A stretch of 64,000 nt of DNA. It comes from Peribacillus acanthi. GTDB taxonomy: Bacteria > Bacillota > Bacilli > Bacillales > DSM-1321. The stretch covers positions 30,984 to 94,983 of the forward strand of contig NZ_QBBX01000013.1 of NCBI RefSeq assembly GCF_003073175.1. Reading direction: 5' to 3'. A model generated the notes under the pieces. It saw only the letters and a program-made list of their open reading frames with translations, was not told the DNA's origin and did no database searches. The position numbers and the translations under genes are program-made. Of this stretch, positions 37,385 to 47,546 are shown piece by piece (positions within the stretch are counted from its first letter, which is position 1; each line of letters begins with the position of its first letter).

Positions 37385-37630
37385 TTGAAGGTGATTTATG
37401 AAAATGTTTATACCTTATTAATGATGTTAGGAGCTATGCTATCAATTGTAGGAATATTACCCTTTATTTTTGCTTATCCGTACTGTCAAGGTTGCCCCAA
37501 TTCAGGTCCATCAAATTGGTGGGAGCTTGTACTTATGATTTCTTATGAGGGAAAGGGTTGGTATTTGGTTATTGGGTTTTCGAAATTGCTAATAGCCTTA
37601 GTAAACTTTATCAAACAAAGAAGATTTTGA
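37385..37630 (+). CDS. Small membrane protein, start probably frameshifted
   Basis: Eighty-one residues with two hydrophobic segments (LLMMLGAMLSIVGILPFIFA and WYLVIGFSKLLIALVNFI) and a CQGC pair between them. The ribosome site GAAGGTG (37386-37392) fits the ATG at 37398, but that ATG is in another frame and stops after seven codons. The long frame itself has only a TTG at 37385 or ATG at 37421 without a ribosome site. A small indel near the start is therefore likely, and the gene may be inactive. Confidence 0.45.
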   Translation: MKVIYENVYTLLMMLGAMLSIVGILPFIFAYPYCQGCPNSGPSNWWELVLMISYEGKGWYLVIGFSKLLIALVNFIKQRRF

Positions 37631-37674
37631 TTTTAACAATATGTATAAATTGGTACGTGTAAGGAGGACTATGG

Positions 37675-37965
37675 GTGGTGAAAAAATTTAATATATGGTC
37701 ATTTGTATTGTCAATAATATGCGTTGTGTTATTTTATTTGGTCTCATTTTCTGGTTTTAGAATTAATTCTATTTTTGGTGCTCATCCCTTACATATCCTA
37801 CTGTATCTTACATTAATAACCTTTGTGTTTGGGTTAATTGGCTTTTCTGGTGTACGAGACTGGAAAAGTATTGTTAGGAGTTTATCAACAGTTATTCTCA
37901 CGTTAGGGTTATCATTAGTGTTAATTGTTATTATATTTTTTGGAAGTTTATTAACAGGGCGATGA
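37675..37965 (+). CDS. Small membrane protein
   Basis: Ninety-six residues; AAGGAGG (37661-37667) is 7 bases from the GTG at 37675 (a second GTG follows directly). Three hydrophobic helices (about 8-25, 36-56 and 70-92). The stop codon lies inside a terminator-like hairpin. No family recognised. Confidence 0.68.
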   Translation: MVKKFNIWSFVLSIICVVLFYLVSFSGFRINSIFGAHPLHILLYLTLITFVFGLIGFSGVRDWKSIVRSLSTVILTLGLSLVLIVIIFFGSLLTGR

Positions 37966-37990
37966 TCCAGAAGGATTATCGCTCTTTATT
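37956..37990 (+). repeat. Recurring GGCGATGATCC hairpin, copy 2
   Basis: GGGCGATGATCC (37957-37968), AGAA, GGATTATCGCTC (37973-37984), TTT. It overlaps the stop codon of the preceding gene and matches the hairpins at 36871, 41246 and 41652. Confidence 0.62.
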
Positions 37991-38076
37991 ATGGAATTAA
38001 TGCTTCTATGGTGGTAAAGGTCAGGATAGTGTAACAACTAAAAAGGGCAATCGTCTAATGTATGAGGAGAGATATT

Positions 38077-38463
38077 ATGAGAAGAAATTTCTTTATAGCC
38101 TTATTTATTATAATGTTTGTCTTGTCAGCCTGTTCAAATAATGAAAAAGGTTTAAAAACCCCTACTAATGACATAAAAAATGAAGGATATATTGTTGAAA
38201 AACGAAATAAAAACGGTTTCCAAATACTCGTTATGAAAAATATTACAAAAGAAGATATTGAAAAAAAGTCAAAAGAAGAACTAATAAAACAAGCACAAGA
38301 TGACCACACAGCCACATACTTTTTCGTTCAAGAGGATGAATACAAGAAAATCGAAGTGGGTCACAAAGTCATTGTATGGTATACAAAAGGTCAGCCGCAA
38401 ATGGAGTCAAATCCACCGCAAACGGATTCGAAAAAAGTTGAAATTATTGAAGAAGGAAAATAG
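38077..38463 (+). CDS. DUF3221-type lipoprotein
   Basis: A 128-residue lipoprotein; GAGGAGAG (38064-38071) selects ATG 38077 over 38062. The lipobox is LSAC. The mature part opens with the family-type GYIVEKRNKNGFQILV and contains EVGHKVIVWY, as in DUF3221/YobA-like proteins. The C-terminus is charged and proline rich. The role is unknown. Confidence 0.75.
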   Translation: MRRNFFIALFIIMFVLSACSNNEKGLKTPTNDIKNEGYIVEKRNKNGFQILVMKNITKEDIEKKSKEELIKQAQDDHTATYFFVQEDEYKKIEVGHKVIVWYTKGQPQMESNPPQTDSKKVEIIEEGK

Positions 38464-38585
38464 GTTTTTTATTTCTCTTTGTTTAACGAAAGTGCCAGGA
38501 TTGTTCAATAAAGGATTTATCAACTTTTTTTCGAATTTAATAGGAAATGATTTAGGGAGAGATATTATTTGATTTCCACAATTAA

Positions 38586-39035
38586 ACCTTTATTGAAACG
38601 AATAAAACTTCATCGTTAGCAGATGGCCAATTTCCTGCAAGTACAAGTGTAAGATTTTTTGCCAGTTTCTTAGATGCCTTAATTTTCATCATGATTACTG
38701 GTATTGTCTTCTATGTAATCAATGGAGAATACTTAATTGAATGGACAAGAACATACTCCTGGCAATTAATTTATACTTTATATTTAACAACTACTCCTGT
38801 AATTTGGAGTGGTTATATTATCGGAAAAAGATTATTTAGAATTAAAGTAAAAAGAATTGATGAAGGTAAAGTAACAATTAAAAATATGATTTTAAGAGAG
38901 TTTATAAGTAATTATTTACTTTCTACAAATACCTTTGGCATCTCAGCGATTATAAGTACTATAATGATAATTTTTCGTGATGATAAAAGAGGGATACACG
39001 ATATTATTGGAGGTACATATGTAACTTCAGAATAA
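38586..39035 (+). CDS. RDD-family membrane protein, 5' end damaged
   Basis: The frame is coding from 38586, with the family-typical ASTSVRFFASFLDALIF entry, but the first ATG in frame is only at 38691 and has no ribosome site. A GGGAGAG site near 38555 would serve a TTG at 38572 in a different frame, which stops soon after; an indel near the 5' end is therefore likely. RDD-domain features include the arginine/aspartate pair at the entry, three helices, and the C-terminal DDKRGIHDIIGGTYV. RDD proteins are membrane proteins of mostly unknown transport roles. Confidence 0.65.
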   Translation, partial: TFIETNKTSSLADGQFPASTSVRFFASFLDALIFIMITGIVFYVINGEYLIEWTRTYSWQLIYTLYLTTTPVIWSGYIIGKRLFRIKVKRIDEGKVTIKNMILREFISNYLLSTNTFGISAIISTIMIIFRDDKRGIHDIIGGTYVTSE

Positions 39036-39104
39036 TTATTAGATAGATTGTTTTTATAAGTCCCCGTTAGCTTAAGAAGGATATTTTCAAAAGGGGGTGC
39101 ATGT

Positions 39105-39368
39105 ATGAAATATACTTGTCGTTGTTGCGGTTATAATACATTAGATGAAGAACCACCAGGAACATATGACATTTGTGGTATTTGTTTTTGGGAAGATGAC
39201 GGAGTGCAGTTCAGTGATCCAGATTATGAGGGAGGAGCCAATATTCCCTCCTTAAGGCAAGCTCAAAAAAATTCCCTTGTGTTCGGAGCCTGCGAAGAAA
39301 GGTGTACGGAGTTTGTTAGAAAGCCTAATGAGAACGACGAAAAGGATCCAAATTGGAAACCATTATAA
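39105..39368 (+). CDS. CPCC-type cysteine-rich protein
   Basis: An 87-residue protein; AAAGGGGG precedes the ATG. It contains CRCCGYNTL, then CGICFWEDDGVQ, the cysteine pairs of the CPCC family (zinc-ribbon-like), and two further cysteines in GACEERC. CPCC proteins often occur near polymorphic-toxin immunity genes; no toxin is adjacent here. The function is unknown. Confidence 0.85.
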   Translation: MKYTCRCCGYNTLDEEPPGTYDICGICFWEDDGVQFSDPDYEGGANIPSLRQAQKNSLVFGACEERCTEFVRKPNENDEKDPNWKPL

Positions 39369-39472
39369 TGACTTGTTTTCTTCAGCTATAGGGGGAGGTT
39401 AGCTTAAGAAGAAAAACCCTTGTCCTCCTTTCTAATGGTATTATAAGAAAAAAAGTTAATTGGTGGATAACG

Positions 39473-40013
39473 ATGCTAAAAAGGAGATATGGGAATCGTT
39501 CATAATGGAAACGAGTTTTACAAAGACAATACACCCAATCATTTCTTGATACGGATGATTTTAAGGGCTATATAACTTTACTCCAAACCATTGAGGTATC
39601 TAAACCCTCATTTGTTAATGATGGCGAGAAAAATGTATGCATTGTGGATGATGGATATATGTGGCTTCAGCAATTTCCTTGGGGAAAAAATCATTCGGTA
39701 ACGACAATGCTTGATGCTAATGGTGACATTGTTCAATGGTATATAGATATATGCTTTTCAATGGAATAGAAAATGGGATTCCTTGGTGGGATGACTTATT
39801 CTTAGATATTGTTTTGTTGCCTACTGGTGAAGTAATCGAAAAGATGCGGAGGAACTTGAGGATGCTTTATCAACGGGAATTATTGATATAGGTCCCTACG
39901 ATTTGGCATGGAACGAATTCAATCATATAAAAGGGCTATTAAGCAGTGGGAATTTTGATTTAATAAAATTATCAAACTCTCACAAGGAAAGCTTATTTGA
40001 TTTACTGAAGTAG
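39473..40013 (+). pseudogene. DUF402-family pseudogene
   Basis: Starts MLKRRYGNRS at an ATG with weak ribosome site, but frameshifts break it near 39505 and again near 39755 and 39835. The pieces line up with DUF402 nucleotidyl-phosphatase-like proteins: DDGYMWLQQFPWGKNHSVT, NGDIVQWYIDICF, WWDDLFLDIVLLPTGEV and ELEDALSTGIID before the TAG. At least three lesions make it inactive. Confidence 0.78.
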
Positions 40014-40038
40014 ATATTAATAGGGCATGAGTTAAAGA

Positions 40039-40062
40039 TCCACCTGATGTGGTGGCTTTTTT
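40039..40062 (+). terminator. Terminator-like hairpin
   Basis: CCACC (40040-40044) pairs with GGTGG (40051-40055), followed by CTTTTTTA. Confidence 0.65.
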
Positions 40063-40173
40063 ATTGGAGTAAAGGGAGTTCAGTACAATAAATCACGAAA
40101 AAACACCCAAAACTTTTCCATATATTCTATAATTAGTAAATAAATATACAATGTTTAGCAGGAGGGGATACGA

Positions 40174-40602
40174 ATGTTTGTTGTAAATGTTGAAGGAGCT
40201 ATTTTTAAAGATGGGAAATGGCTAATTATAGAACGAGATTCATACCTGGGACACGCAGCTGGGACTCTTTCTTTAGTAGGTGGGCAAGTTGAAGATGAGG
40301 GAAATAAATACGACATTATTGAAAATACAGTTAAGCGAGAGATTCTTGAGGAAGTTGGTGTTGAAGTAAAGGATAACTTGAAATATGTTCATAGCTCATC
40401 ATTTTTAGCTGATGATGGATGTAAGGTTATTGATATAGTTTTTCTTTGTGAACATAAATATGGTGTACCTTTTAGAAATAGCCCCAAAGAAGTAGCAAAT
40501 ATCTATTGGATGAGTACCGAAGAGGTGATTAATCACCCTAAAGTCCCATCTTGGACTAAGGAAAGTATCAAACGAGCAGATTTGTTGCTACATAAATATT
40601 AA
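40174..40602 (+). CDS. Nudix hydrolase
   Basis: A 142-residue Nudix-fold pyrophosphohydrolase; AGGAGGGG precedes the ATG. The Nudix box is present in extended form: GGQVEDEG at its start and KREILEEVGVEV as the REuxEExGu core, with a few extra residues between them. The substrate (a nucleoside diphosphate derivative) cannot be told. It lies 56 bases before the histidine phosphatase gene, so the two may be co-expressed as small-molecule clean-up enzymes. Confidence 0.88.
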   Translation: MFVVNVEGAIFKDGKWLIIERDSYLGHAAGTLSLVGGQVEDEGNKYDIIENTVKREILEEVGVEVKDNLKYVHSSSFLADDGCKVIDIVFLCEHKYGVPFRNSPKEVANIYWMSTEEVINHPKVPSWTKESIKRADLLLHKY

Positions 40603-40658
40603 GCTAGTATCAAATCAATTAATTAATTAACTAAGATATTTATCTTTGTGGAGTAGGA

Positions 40659-41207
40659 ATGATGAAGAAAATCTATGTTATTAGGCACTGTGAAGCTGAA
40701 GGACAGCCATCCGAAGCAAAGCTTACGAATAAAGGGGATAAACAAGCTTTAGAATTAGCAGAATTTTTTCTTGACACTAAAATAGATTGTATTATTTCAA
40801 GCCCATATAAGCGTGCTATTCAATCTATACAGCCACTAGCAAATCTATTGAATGTTGAGATTGAGTTGAATAGCCTATTATCAGAACGTGTACTAAGCAC
40901 TAATAATTACTCTGATTGGTATGAAAAGCTAAGAAATACATTTGACGATTTTGAATTGAAATTTGAAGGTGGAGAGTCTAGTCAAGAAGCAGCAAAACGA
41001 ATAATAGGGGTTGTAGAAAAGGTATTTAATAGTGAGAATGAAAATACAATCATTGTTACACACGGTAATTTAATGGCTTTATTATTAAATTATGTCAATA
41101 AAAACTTTGGATTTGATGATTGGCAAAATCTATCCAACCCTGATGTTTTTCTCTTGAAAATTCAAAATGATAATATTACTTATGCAAGGTTATGGAACCA
41201 AGATTAG
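40659..41207 (+). CDS. Histidine phosphatase superfamily protein (PGAM-like)
   Basis: A 182-residue phosphatase; GGAGTAGGA lies before the paired ATG codons. The catalytic RHG-type motif reads RHCEAEG (variant with Cys for Gly), the second conserved region is IISSPYKRAIQSI with its arginine, and the second catalytic histidine lies in VTHGNLMALL. Similar to broad-specificity phosphoglycerate-mutase-like phosphatases. Confidence 0.86.
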   Translation: MMKKIYVIRHCEAEGQPSEAKLTNKGDKQALELAEFFLDTKIDCIISSPYKRAIQSIQPLANLLNVEIELNSLLSERVLSTNNYSDWYEKLRNTFDDFELKFEGGESSQEAAKRIIGVVEKVFNSENENTIIVTHGNLMALLLNYVNKNFGFDDWQNLSNPDVFLLKIQNDNITYARLWNQD

Positions 41208-41245
41208 AAAAAAGTGAAGACAGATAGTGAAGAATACACTATAGG

Positions 41246-41276
41246 GAGCGATATCCAGAAGGGTTATCGCTCTTTT
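41246..41276 (+). repeat. Recurring GAGCGATATCC hairpin, copy 3 (terminator)
   Basis: GAGCGATA (41246-41253) pairs with TATCGCTC (41265-41272), followed by TTTT. It ends the phosphatase gene. Confidence 0.72.
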
Positions 41277-41750
41277 AATAAGATGATATGTCACTATAGT
41301 GTCAGTTTTGTAAAAAAAGGATAATTTCATCACCATACAAAAATCACCTATATGAAGCAGGGTAGAACCTAATATAGAGAGATACTAATCAATTTTGTTT
41401 TTCTAACTTCATTTGATAAAGACGGAAGTAATCTTTGCGGATACCCAAAATATAAAAATACTTAGAAACAGGAAAATCTTGAATTTCATAAAAACCTAAA
41501 TACTAATAGATAAAATAGTCTAAGGGGGAATTAGGATGATTTCATTTTTCACTTCGTTTTTTGGGAATATATTTCAATAATAGTTGGAGTTTTCTTGTTC
41601 TTTTGGCATTTACAAAAGAAATGATTCAATTAATATTTCTGTACTATTAGTGGCGGTAATCCAGAAGCATGATCGTCTATTTTTAGTTTGATTAGATACT
41701 ACTATGGTAGGAAAGGCACAGAAGTGTGGAAGAAGGATTAATTGAATATA
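41277..41750. other. Gene-free flank of the second Tn3 element
   Basis: No supportable gene. A GGGGGAATTAGGATG start at about 41535 leads to a short, broken hydrophobic frame, probably a decayed membrane protein gene. ATATA at 41746-41750 is the left target duplication. Confidence 0.45.
41652..41684 (+). repeat. Recurring GGCGGTAATCC hairpin, copy 4
   Basis: GGCGGTAATCC, AGAA, GCATGATCGTC, then ATTTTTA; a mismatched relative of the hairpins at 36871, 37956 and 41246. Confidence 0.5.
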
Positions 41751-41788
41751 GGGGTCCCGGTATCAAAACGCGGAAAACATACGCTAAG
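41751..41788 (+). repeat. Left terminal repeat of the second Tn3 element
   Basis: 38 bp from GGGGTCCCGGTA to ACGCTAAG; differs from the inner right repeat at one position (T/G at the 13th base). Confidence 0.92.
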
Positions 41789-41884
41789 TCCGAAAATACC
41801 CTCTCGTATATGTTTTCACAGGAAATATTGAATAGAGAAAAAAGAAATTGTAAATAATAAAAAAAATTAAATGGAGAAACATAG

Positions 41885-42289
41885 ATGAAACTTATATTGA
41901 AATTTATATTTCTATTCGTCCTTATCGTTAGTAATGGGAGTTTAAATGCGAATGCAAGTAGTTCAGATCCATTTATAAAAGATTATTGGATTAAGGAAAA
42001 TTATAAAAAGAATGGGGTATGGTATTGCTTACCTGAAGGTGGTTCACTAACTATTAATGTTAATGCTATCAATACTAAGGAGATTTTGTTCTGGGCAACT
42101 CCTACAGGAACAGGAACCTACTATTTGAAAAAATTAATTGGGAAAGATAACAATGAAGATGATGGCTGGAGTATTATCTGGAAATATCCAAGTATCCTAG
42201 TAAACAGCCATATTGAAGTTACAGCCATCGGAAATGATGGTAAAAAAGAAGATAAATTTTTATTCAATGTTACTGATTGTAAAAAATAA
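41885..42289 (+). CDS. Secreted protein (transposon passenger)
   Basis: A 134-residue exported protein; GGAGAAAC lies before the ATG. The signal peptide ends near ANAS. The mature part is about 110 residues, aromatic and charged, with a cysteine in YCLPEGG and one near the C-terminus (VTDCKK) that could form a disulfide, and a beta-sandwich-like pattern (ILFWATPTGTGTYYL). No family recognised. The layout resembles the other small exported proteins at 48969 and 50532 in this element. Confidence 0.7.
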   Translation: MKLILKFIFLFVLIVSNGSLNANASSSDPFIKDYWIKENYKKNGVWYCLPEGGSLTINVNAINTKEILFWATPTGTGTYYLKKLIGKDNNEDDGWSIIWKYPSILVNSHIEVTAIGNDGKKEDKFLFNVTDCKK

Positions 42290-42317
42290 GATTGCCCCAA
42301 TAAATTAGGGCAATCTT
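42287..42317. terminator. Bidirectional terminator
   Basis: AATAAGATTGCCC (42287-42299) and GGGCAATCTTATT (about 42309-42321) pair with a short loop; T runs on both strands serve the convergent genes on each side. Confidence 0.85.
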
Positions 42318-42327
42318 ATTTTTTCTA

Positions 42328-43638
42328 TTAATATACAAAGAATTCAAATATTTTCCCGTAGCCTCCAACTTTAGAAGACCCATTATAATAATGCCCAAGT
42401 ATTTCATATACATATTTTCCGTTCGTCGCTAACACTTGGGTTCCTTCTTGTTCAACCATTCCAGAGGACTGTGCCCCAATTACTCCTGGTGTTCCTGCCC
42501 TATATTGAGTTAAGAATAAGTACTGATCAACCTTTCTGTGTAAACCTATTCCACCGACTGCACTAATTGCACTATTAGTCGATGATTTATCGCTTCCAGC
42601 AATATAAACTTGGTCATAAGTATCATCCCTAATATCTGCATTTAAATCATCGTGTAATGGATCTTTGACAGCATACCATGCATACATTTTGACGCAAAGT
42701 GCACCTGCTTGAAGTGAATTCTGATGCCAGGTTATTTCCCATTCGTTAGGTAATACATAAGTTTGGTAATAATAGAAGTCAACATCCTTTACACAATATT
42801 TGCAACCATGCTCAAGCGTATTTGCACTATATTTACCTGACATGTAAACATCAATCCAACTTGGTTCAATATGTTGTTCACTTACAGACGGAAGTGATGC
42901 CACTGTTACAAGTTCATTTGTATTTTCTACCTTATTCCCCATTAATTTGGACTTTGCCTCTTCAATATTTAATTTGTCTTTCCCACCCCTTCTATTTTTC
43001 ATTTGATTATTAGAAACACTATTCTTATGAATTACTTTTCCAGTCCGATTTAAAAATATCCCTTGATATTTTGATTTTTCAAGACTAGCCATTTCTCTTT
43101 CATCGGTGGTACCAAACCCTACATTAAGTTCATTAATGATGTCTACTGGTGCGTTTGAAAATTTTTGAATCTTTAATTGATCTCCATCAGGAACTACTTC
43201 AATAATGTGATAGTTTACTCAATTTAAAAAATGCTTTGTTTCTTCAAAAACTTTCATATCAAATGCAACATAAAGTAGTTGAGAATCTACATTAGTTACA
43301 GGATAAAAATCTCTTTTGTCAGTAGGAATTATTTTATAGTCCAAGATTTTTAAAGACTTGATATTAAAGTATCCTAAATGGTTATCTTCATTATTTTTAT
43401 TGGAATAGAAATAATTAATTTCATTCGACATTTCTTTACTATACAGTGATGAAAGCTGATTCCACTTTTTTGTATTAATCATTTTGGTTAGTTCATCAAT
43501 CAACTCCAAGGGGTCTTGAATGACTATTTTAGTGCTTTGTGCAGTTGCTGAGGCTTGTTGTCCTAGTAAAGATAGAAATAAACATAAAATCAACATGGAA
43601 CTTAAAAATCTTTTCATTTCACATGATACCTCCATCAA
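42328..43638 (-). pseudogene. Exported SpoIID-like protein interrupted by one stop codon
   Basis: A single 437-codon frame is cut by a TGA at 43219-43221. The upstream half (139 residues; GAGGTATC before the start region) has a signal peptide with an ASA cut site and a helical domain. Coding continues in the same frame straight after the TGA (VNYHIIEVVPDGDQLKIQ). The downstream half resembles SpoIID/LytB domains: VLPNEWEITWHQNSLQAGAL, KMYAWY and YDQVYIAGS correspond to the family's conserved EW..eAL.AqAv..RTYA...QvY pattern. If the TGA replaced a GGA, one base change would restore the gene. The downstream half could start at ATG 43092 but lacks a signal peptide and ribosome site. Confidence 0.75.
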
Positions 43639-43904
43639 TTTTTAGTTTTTTATTCCCATATATAAATTCTCATTTGGGATAATTATCCTTTTTAGTTGGT
43701 AAAAATAGTTAATTTATACTACTGATGATATATAATGTCAATAAACTCATCCTTTTCTGGACACGGAGATTTCAATACTAGCTTTCTATTATTTTTTTGC
43801 AAAATGTGTTCATAAACTCTGTCATAAAATCTATGTTCAGTTAATTACTCTAAATTAAGTTATGTTACACTTTATTATAGATGGAAAGAAATGAGGTGTA
43901 TTTT

Positions 43905-44456
43905 ATGAAGGTTGGTTATGCTCGTGTCTCGACTGGAGATCAAAATTTGGATTTACAAATAGACGCTTTAATTGCACATGGATGTGAGGAAATTTTGACT
44001 GACAAAATAAGTGGTGCCAAAGATAAAAGGAAGGGACTTGAGGAAGCTCTTAGGTTTGTTCGTCCTGGTGATACTCTAGTTGTTTGGAGACTAGATCGTT
44101 TAGGTAGGAATATGCAACATCTTATAAAAATTGTTAATGATCTTAATAGTAGAGGAATTAGTTTTCAAAGTTTACAAGAGAACATCATTATGGATAAGTC
44201 CAGCGCGACAGGACAATTAATGTTTCATTTATTTGCTGCCTTTGCAGAGTTTGAACGCAATCTAATTCAAGAACGATCTACAGCAGGAAGAATAGCAGCT
44301 AAAGCTAGAGGTAGGTTGGGTGGAAGACCAGAGAAATTGGATAAGAAACAAACTGAAATCTTAAAAACATTGGTTGCCAATGGAACACCCATCAAAGATA
44401 TTGCCGATATGTGGGGGATTTCTAGAACCACAATTTATCGTTATCTAAGTAAATAA
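43905..44456 (+). CDS. tnpR: Serine resolvase TnpR of the second Tn3 element
   Basis: A 183-residue resolvase; GAGGTG (43893-43898) selects ATG 43905 over ATG 43881. It has GYARVSTGDQN with the nucleophilic serine, WRLDRLGRN, FAEFERNLIQERS and a C-terminal helix-turn-helix (IKDIADMWGISRTTIYRYL). It appears intact. The 265 bases upstream (43639-43904) are where res is expected; no clear subsite array was recognised. It lies 71 bases before the broken transposase gene. Confidence 0.93.
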   Translation: MKVGYARVSTGDQNLDLQIDALIAHGCEEILTDKISGAKDKRKGLEEALRFVRPGDTLVVWRLDRLGRNMQHLIKIVNDLNSRGISFQSLQENIIMDKSSATGQLMFHLFAAFAEFERNLIQERSTAGRIAAKARGRLGGRPEKLDKKQTEILKTLVANGTPIKDIADMWGISRTTIYRYLSK

Positions 44457-44527
44457 CAAAAATTCATATACTGAACCTCTTCTATGTATTTACAACACTG
44501 TCTATAACTTTTAAAGGAATGGTAATC

Positions 44528-47486
44528 ATGTCATTAAGAGGAAGAGAGTTACTTACTTCCGAGCAAAGATTAGAGTTTGTAAGAATTCCAGAAGATATTA
44601 GTGAACAAGAATTAGGTAAATACTTTACTCTATCACAATTTTGACTTAGATATAATAAAAAAACGTAGAAGAGACTACAACCGTTTGGGCTTTGCCATTC
44701 AGTTATGCGTGCTTCGCTATCCGGGATGGTCAATTAACGATGTTGAACCTATTCCTGAATCTGTAATAAAACATGTTGCAAAACAACTTCATGTAGATCC
44801 CCAATCTTTTTCCTTATACTCAACACGCGAAGCGACTAAGTATGAACACCTTGAAGAATTAAGAAATTTATACGGTTTCAAGAATTTCACATTATTTGAA
44901 TACAGAAAAGCTTCAAGATTTCTTTTACAGCATGCAATGAGCAATGGGAATACTATGTATTTATTGAATACCATTCACGAACATCTTAAGAAGAATAAAA
45001 TTATTATGCCTGGTATGACAACTCTTGAAAGACTGGTGTGGGAGACCAAGACTCGTGCAGAGGAAAAGTTATTTAATCTATTAACAAATTCCCTTACCAA
45101 TATACAATTAATGAAGTTAAACGAAGTCTTGAATGGGAGCATTAATGGTACGAAGACAAGATTTAGTTGGTTAAAAGAGATACCTGGTCAATCATCACCC
45201 GATGCCTTTTTAAAAGTAATTGAACGATTAGAATATATTCGATCGATTAAACTTAATGTTAATTTGGATGCTATACATCCTAATAAACTACTACAGTTAG
45301 CTAGATTGGGGGCAAAGTACAACTCTCAATCCTTAAACAGATTTAGGGAAAACAAAAGGTATGCTATTTTAGTTGCTTACCTTTCAGTCCTTAGCCAGAA
45401 TCTGATTGACCAGGCGATTGAAATTCATGATAGACAAATGATGCTTTTACAGTCAAAAGGTAGGAAATCTCAAGAAGAGATCCAAAAGCAAAATGGGAAA
45501 TCATTAAATGAAAAAATTAATCATTTCATAGATATTGGTGTGGCACTCATTAAAGCTAAGGAACAAGGACTTGATCCTTTTACAACCCTTGAGCAAGTTA
45601 TACCTTGGGAAAAAATGATTCATTCAGTTGAGGAAGCAAAACAGTTAGCTCGTCCTTTGGATTTTGATTACATAGATTTAATTGGAAACAGATTCTCCTA
45701 TTTAAGGAAGTACACACCTGCACTACTCAATTCCCTTGAATTTCGGTCAACTCAAGCATCAAGCCCACTAATGAGAGCCTTAGATTCACTTCGTGAGATA
45801 AACGACACTGGGAAAAGAAAACTTCCTAAAGATACTCCAATGGATTTTTTACCAAATCGTTGGCAAAAACATGTTTGCGATAATGAAGGTAATATTAATC
45901 GCGCTTATTATGAAATTGCAGCATTAAATGAACTGAAAAATCATATCCGTTCTGGTGATGTATACGTTGTTGGAAGCCGACTCCATAAGGATTTCGATGA
46001 ATATTTAACTTCAGGAGAAGAATGGAAAAAAGCTAAGGTTAATGGACACCGATTAGCAATTAACCTGTCCGCAAAAGAATATCTGGATGAGAGATTAGAT
46101 TCACTTTCAAGCCGTCTCAAATGGGTTTCAAATAACATAGGTACACTTGAAGGCATTAATATTAATAACTCAAAATTGCATGTTAATCGATTAGAAAAAG
46201 ATACCCCAGAAGAAGCACGATCATATAGTTTATCCTTGTACAACATGTTACCTCGAATTAAACTATCGGATTTACTAATAGAAGTCTCAGGTTGGACAGG
46301 GTTTGATGAAGCATTTGTTCATGCCGCAACTAACCGTGTACCTAAAGGAAATGAAAAGTCTGTACTAATCGCTACATTGATGGCATTGGGTACCAACATT
46401 GGACTTACTAAAATGGCAGAAGCTACACCTGGTATTTCCTATTATCAAATGGCAAATACAGCTCAATGGAGATTATATGATGATGCTTTAATTAAAGCAC
46501 AGTCTAAACTTGTGAATTTCCAACATAAACTGGCGTTATCATCCTATTGGGGTGAAGGAAAAACATCATCATCTGATGGAATGCGTGTGCAAGTTGGTGT
46601 TTCATCGTTACATGCGGATGCAAATCCTCATTATGGAACTGGTAAAGGTGCCACTCTCTATCGTTTTACAAGTGATCAATATTCCAGTTTTTATACAAAA
46701 GTCATAAATACTAATGCCCGTGATGCAGTCCATGTCATAGATGGGTTATTACATCATGAATCAGACTTAGTTATAGAAGAACATTATACGGATACTGCTG
46801 GATACACTGATCAAGTCTTTGGCCTTAGCCACATACTTGGTTTTCGCTTTGCACAGAGACTTAGGGATCTTTCGGATACAAAATTATATACAATAAGTAG
46901 TTCCGGAGACTATCCAAATATAGAAAGTATATTAAGAGGAAAAATCAATACAAAGTTGATTTTTGATAACTTTGATGATGTATTAAGATTAGCTCACTCT
47001 AATAGAGAAGGAAAAGTATCGGGATCTCTTATAATGAGCAAATTAGGGTCATATTCACGTCAAAATAAGTTGGCAACCGCGCTTAGAGAGATGGGAAGAA
47101 TTGAAAAAACCATTTACATTTTAGATTATATCTCTAATGAAGCTCTACGACGAAGAGTACAAAAAGGATTAAACTAGGGAGAAGCTATGAATGGCCTAGC
47201 TCGTGCAATTTTCTTTGGAAAAAGAGGAGAGTTAAGAGAAAGAGGACTTCAGGAACAACTCCAAAGAGCAAGTGCTCTAAATATCCTGATTAATGCGATT
47301 AACATTTGGAACACAGTATATCTTACAGAAGCTACCTCTGTTCTTAAGGAAAAGGGGGTTTTCAAAGAGGAATTAATGCAACATATTTCACCTTTGGGAT
47401 GGGAACATATTAATTTCCTTGGGGAGTACTCCTTTGATATGAACAAAACTACTAATTTAGGTTCGTTAAGACCATTAATTATTTAA
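44528..47486 (+). pseudogene. tnpA: Tn3-family transposase TnpA, frameshifted and with an internal stop
   Basis: The gene starts MSLRGRELLTSEQRLEF at 44528 after AAAGGAATGG. At a run of four T (44639-44642) the frame shifts by one: TLSQF is followed by TGA, while the next frame continues DLDIIKKRRRDYN. The remaining frame is collinear with the intact transposase at 20214-23168 through the catalytic region (TSSSDGMRVQVG, HVIDGLLHHES) until a TAG at 47175-47177, where the relative has lysine in GLNKGEAMN. Coding resumes at once to the normal C-terminus at 47486. The two lesions suggest the element can no longer move itself unless helped by a related transposase. Confidence 0.93.
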
Positions 47487-47546
47487 AAGATGAAAGCCTT
47501 TTTTTCTTAGAGTAGGAAAATAAGGCTTTTTTCTGGTCCATTTTAG

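Noticed and set aside
41535..41700. Possible membrane-protein gene after GGGGGAATTAGGATG
   Set aside because: The frame stops after about a dozen codons and cannot be rebuilt with confidence.
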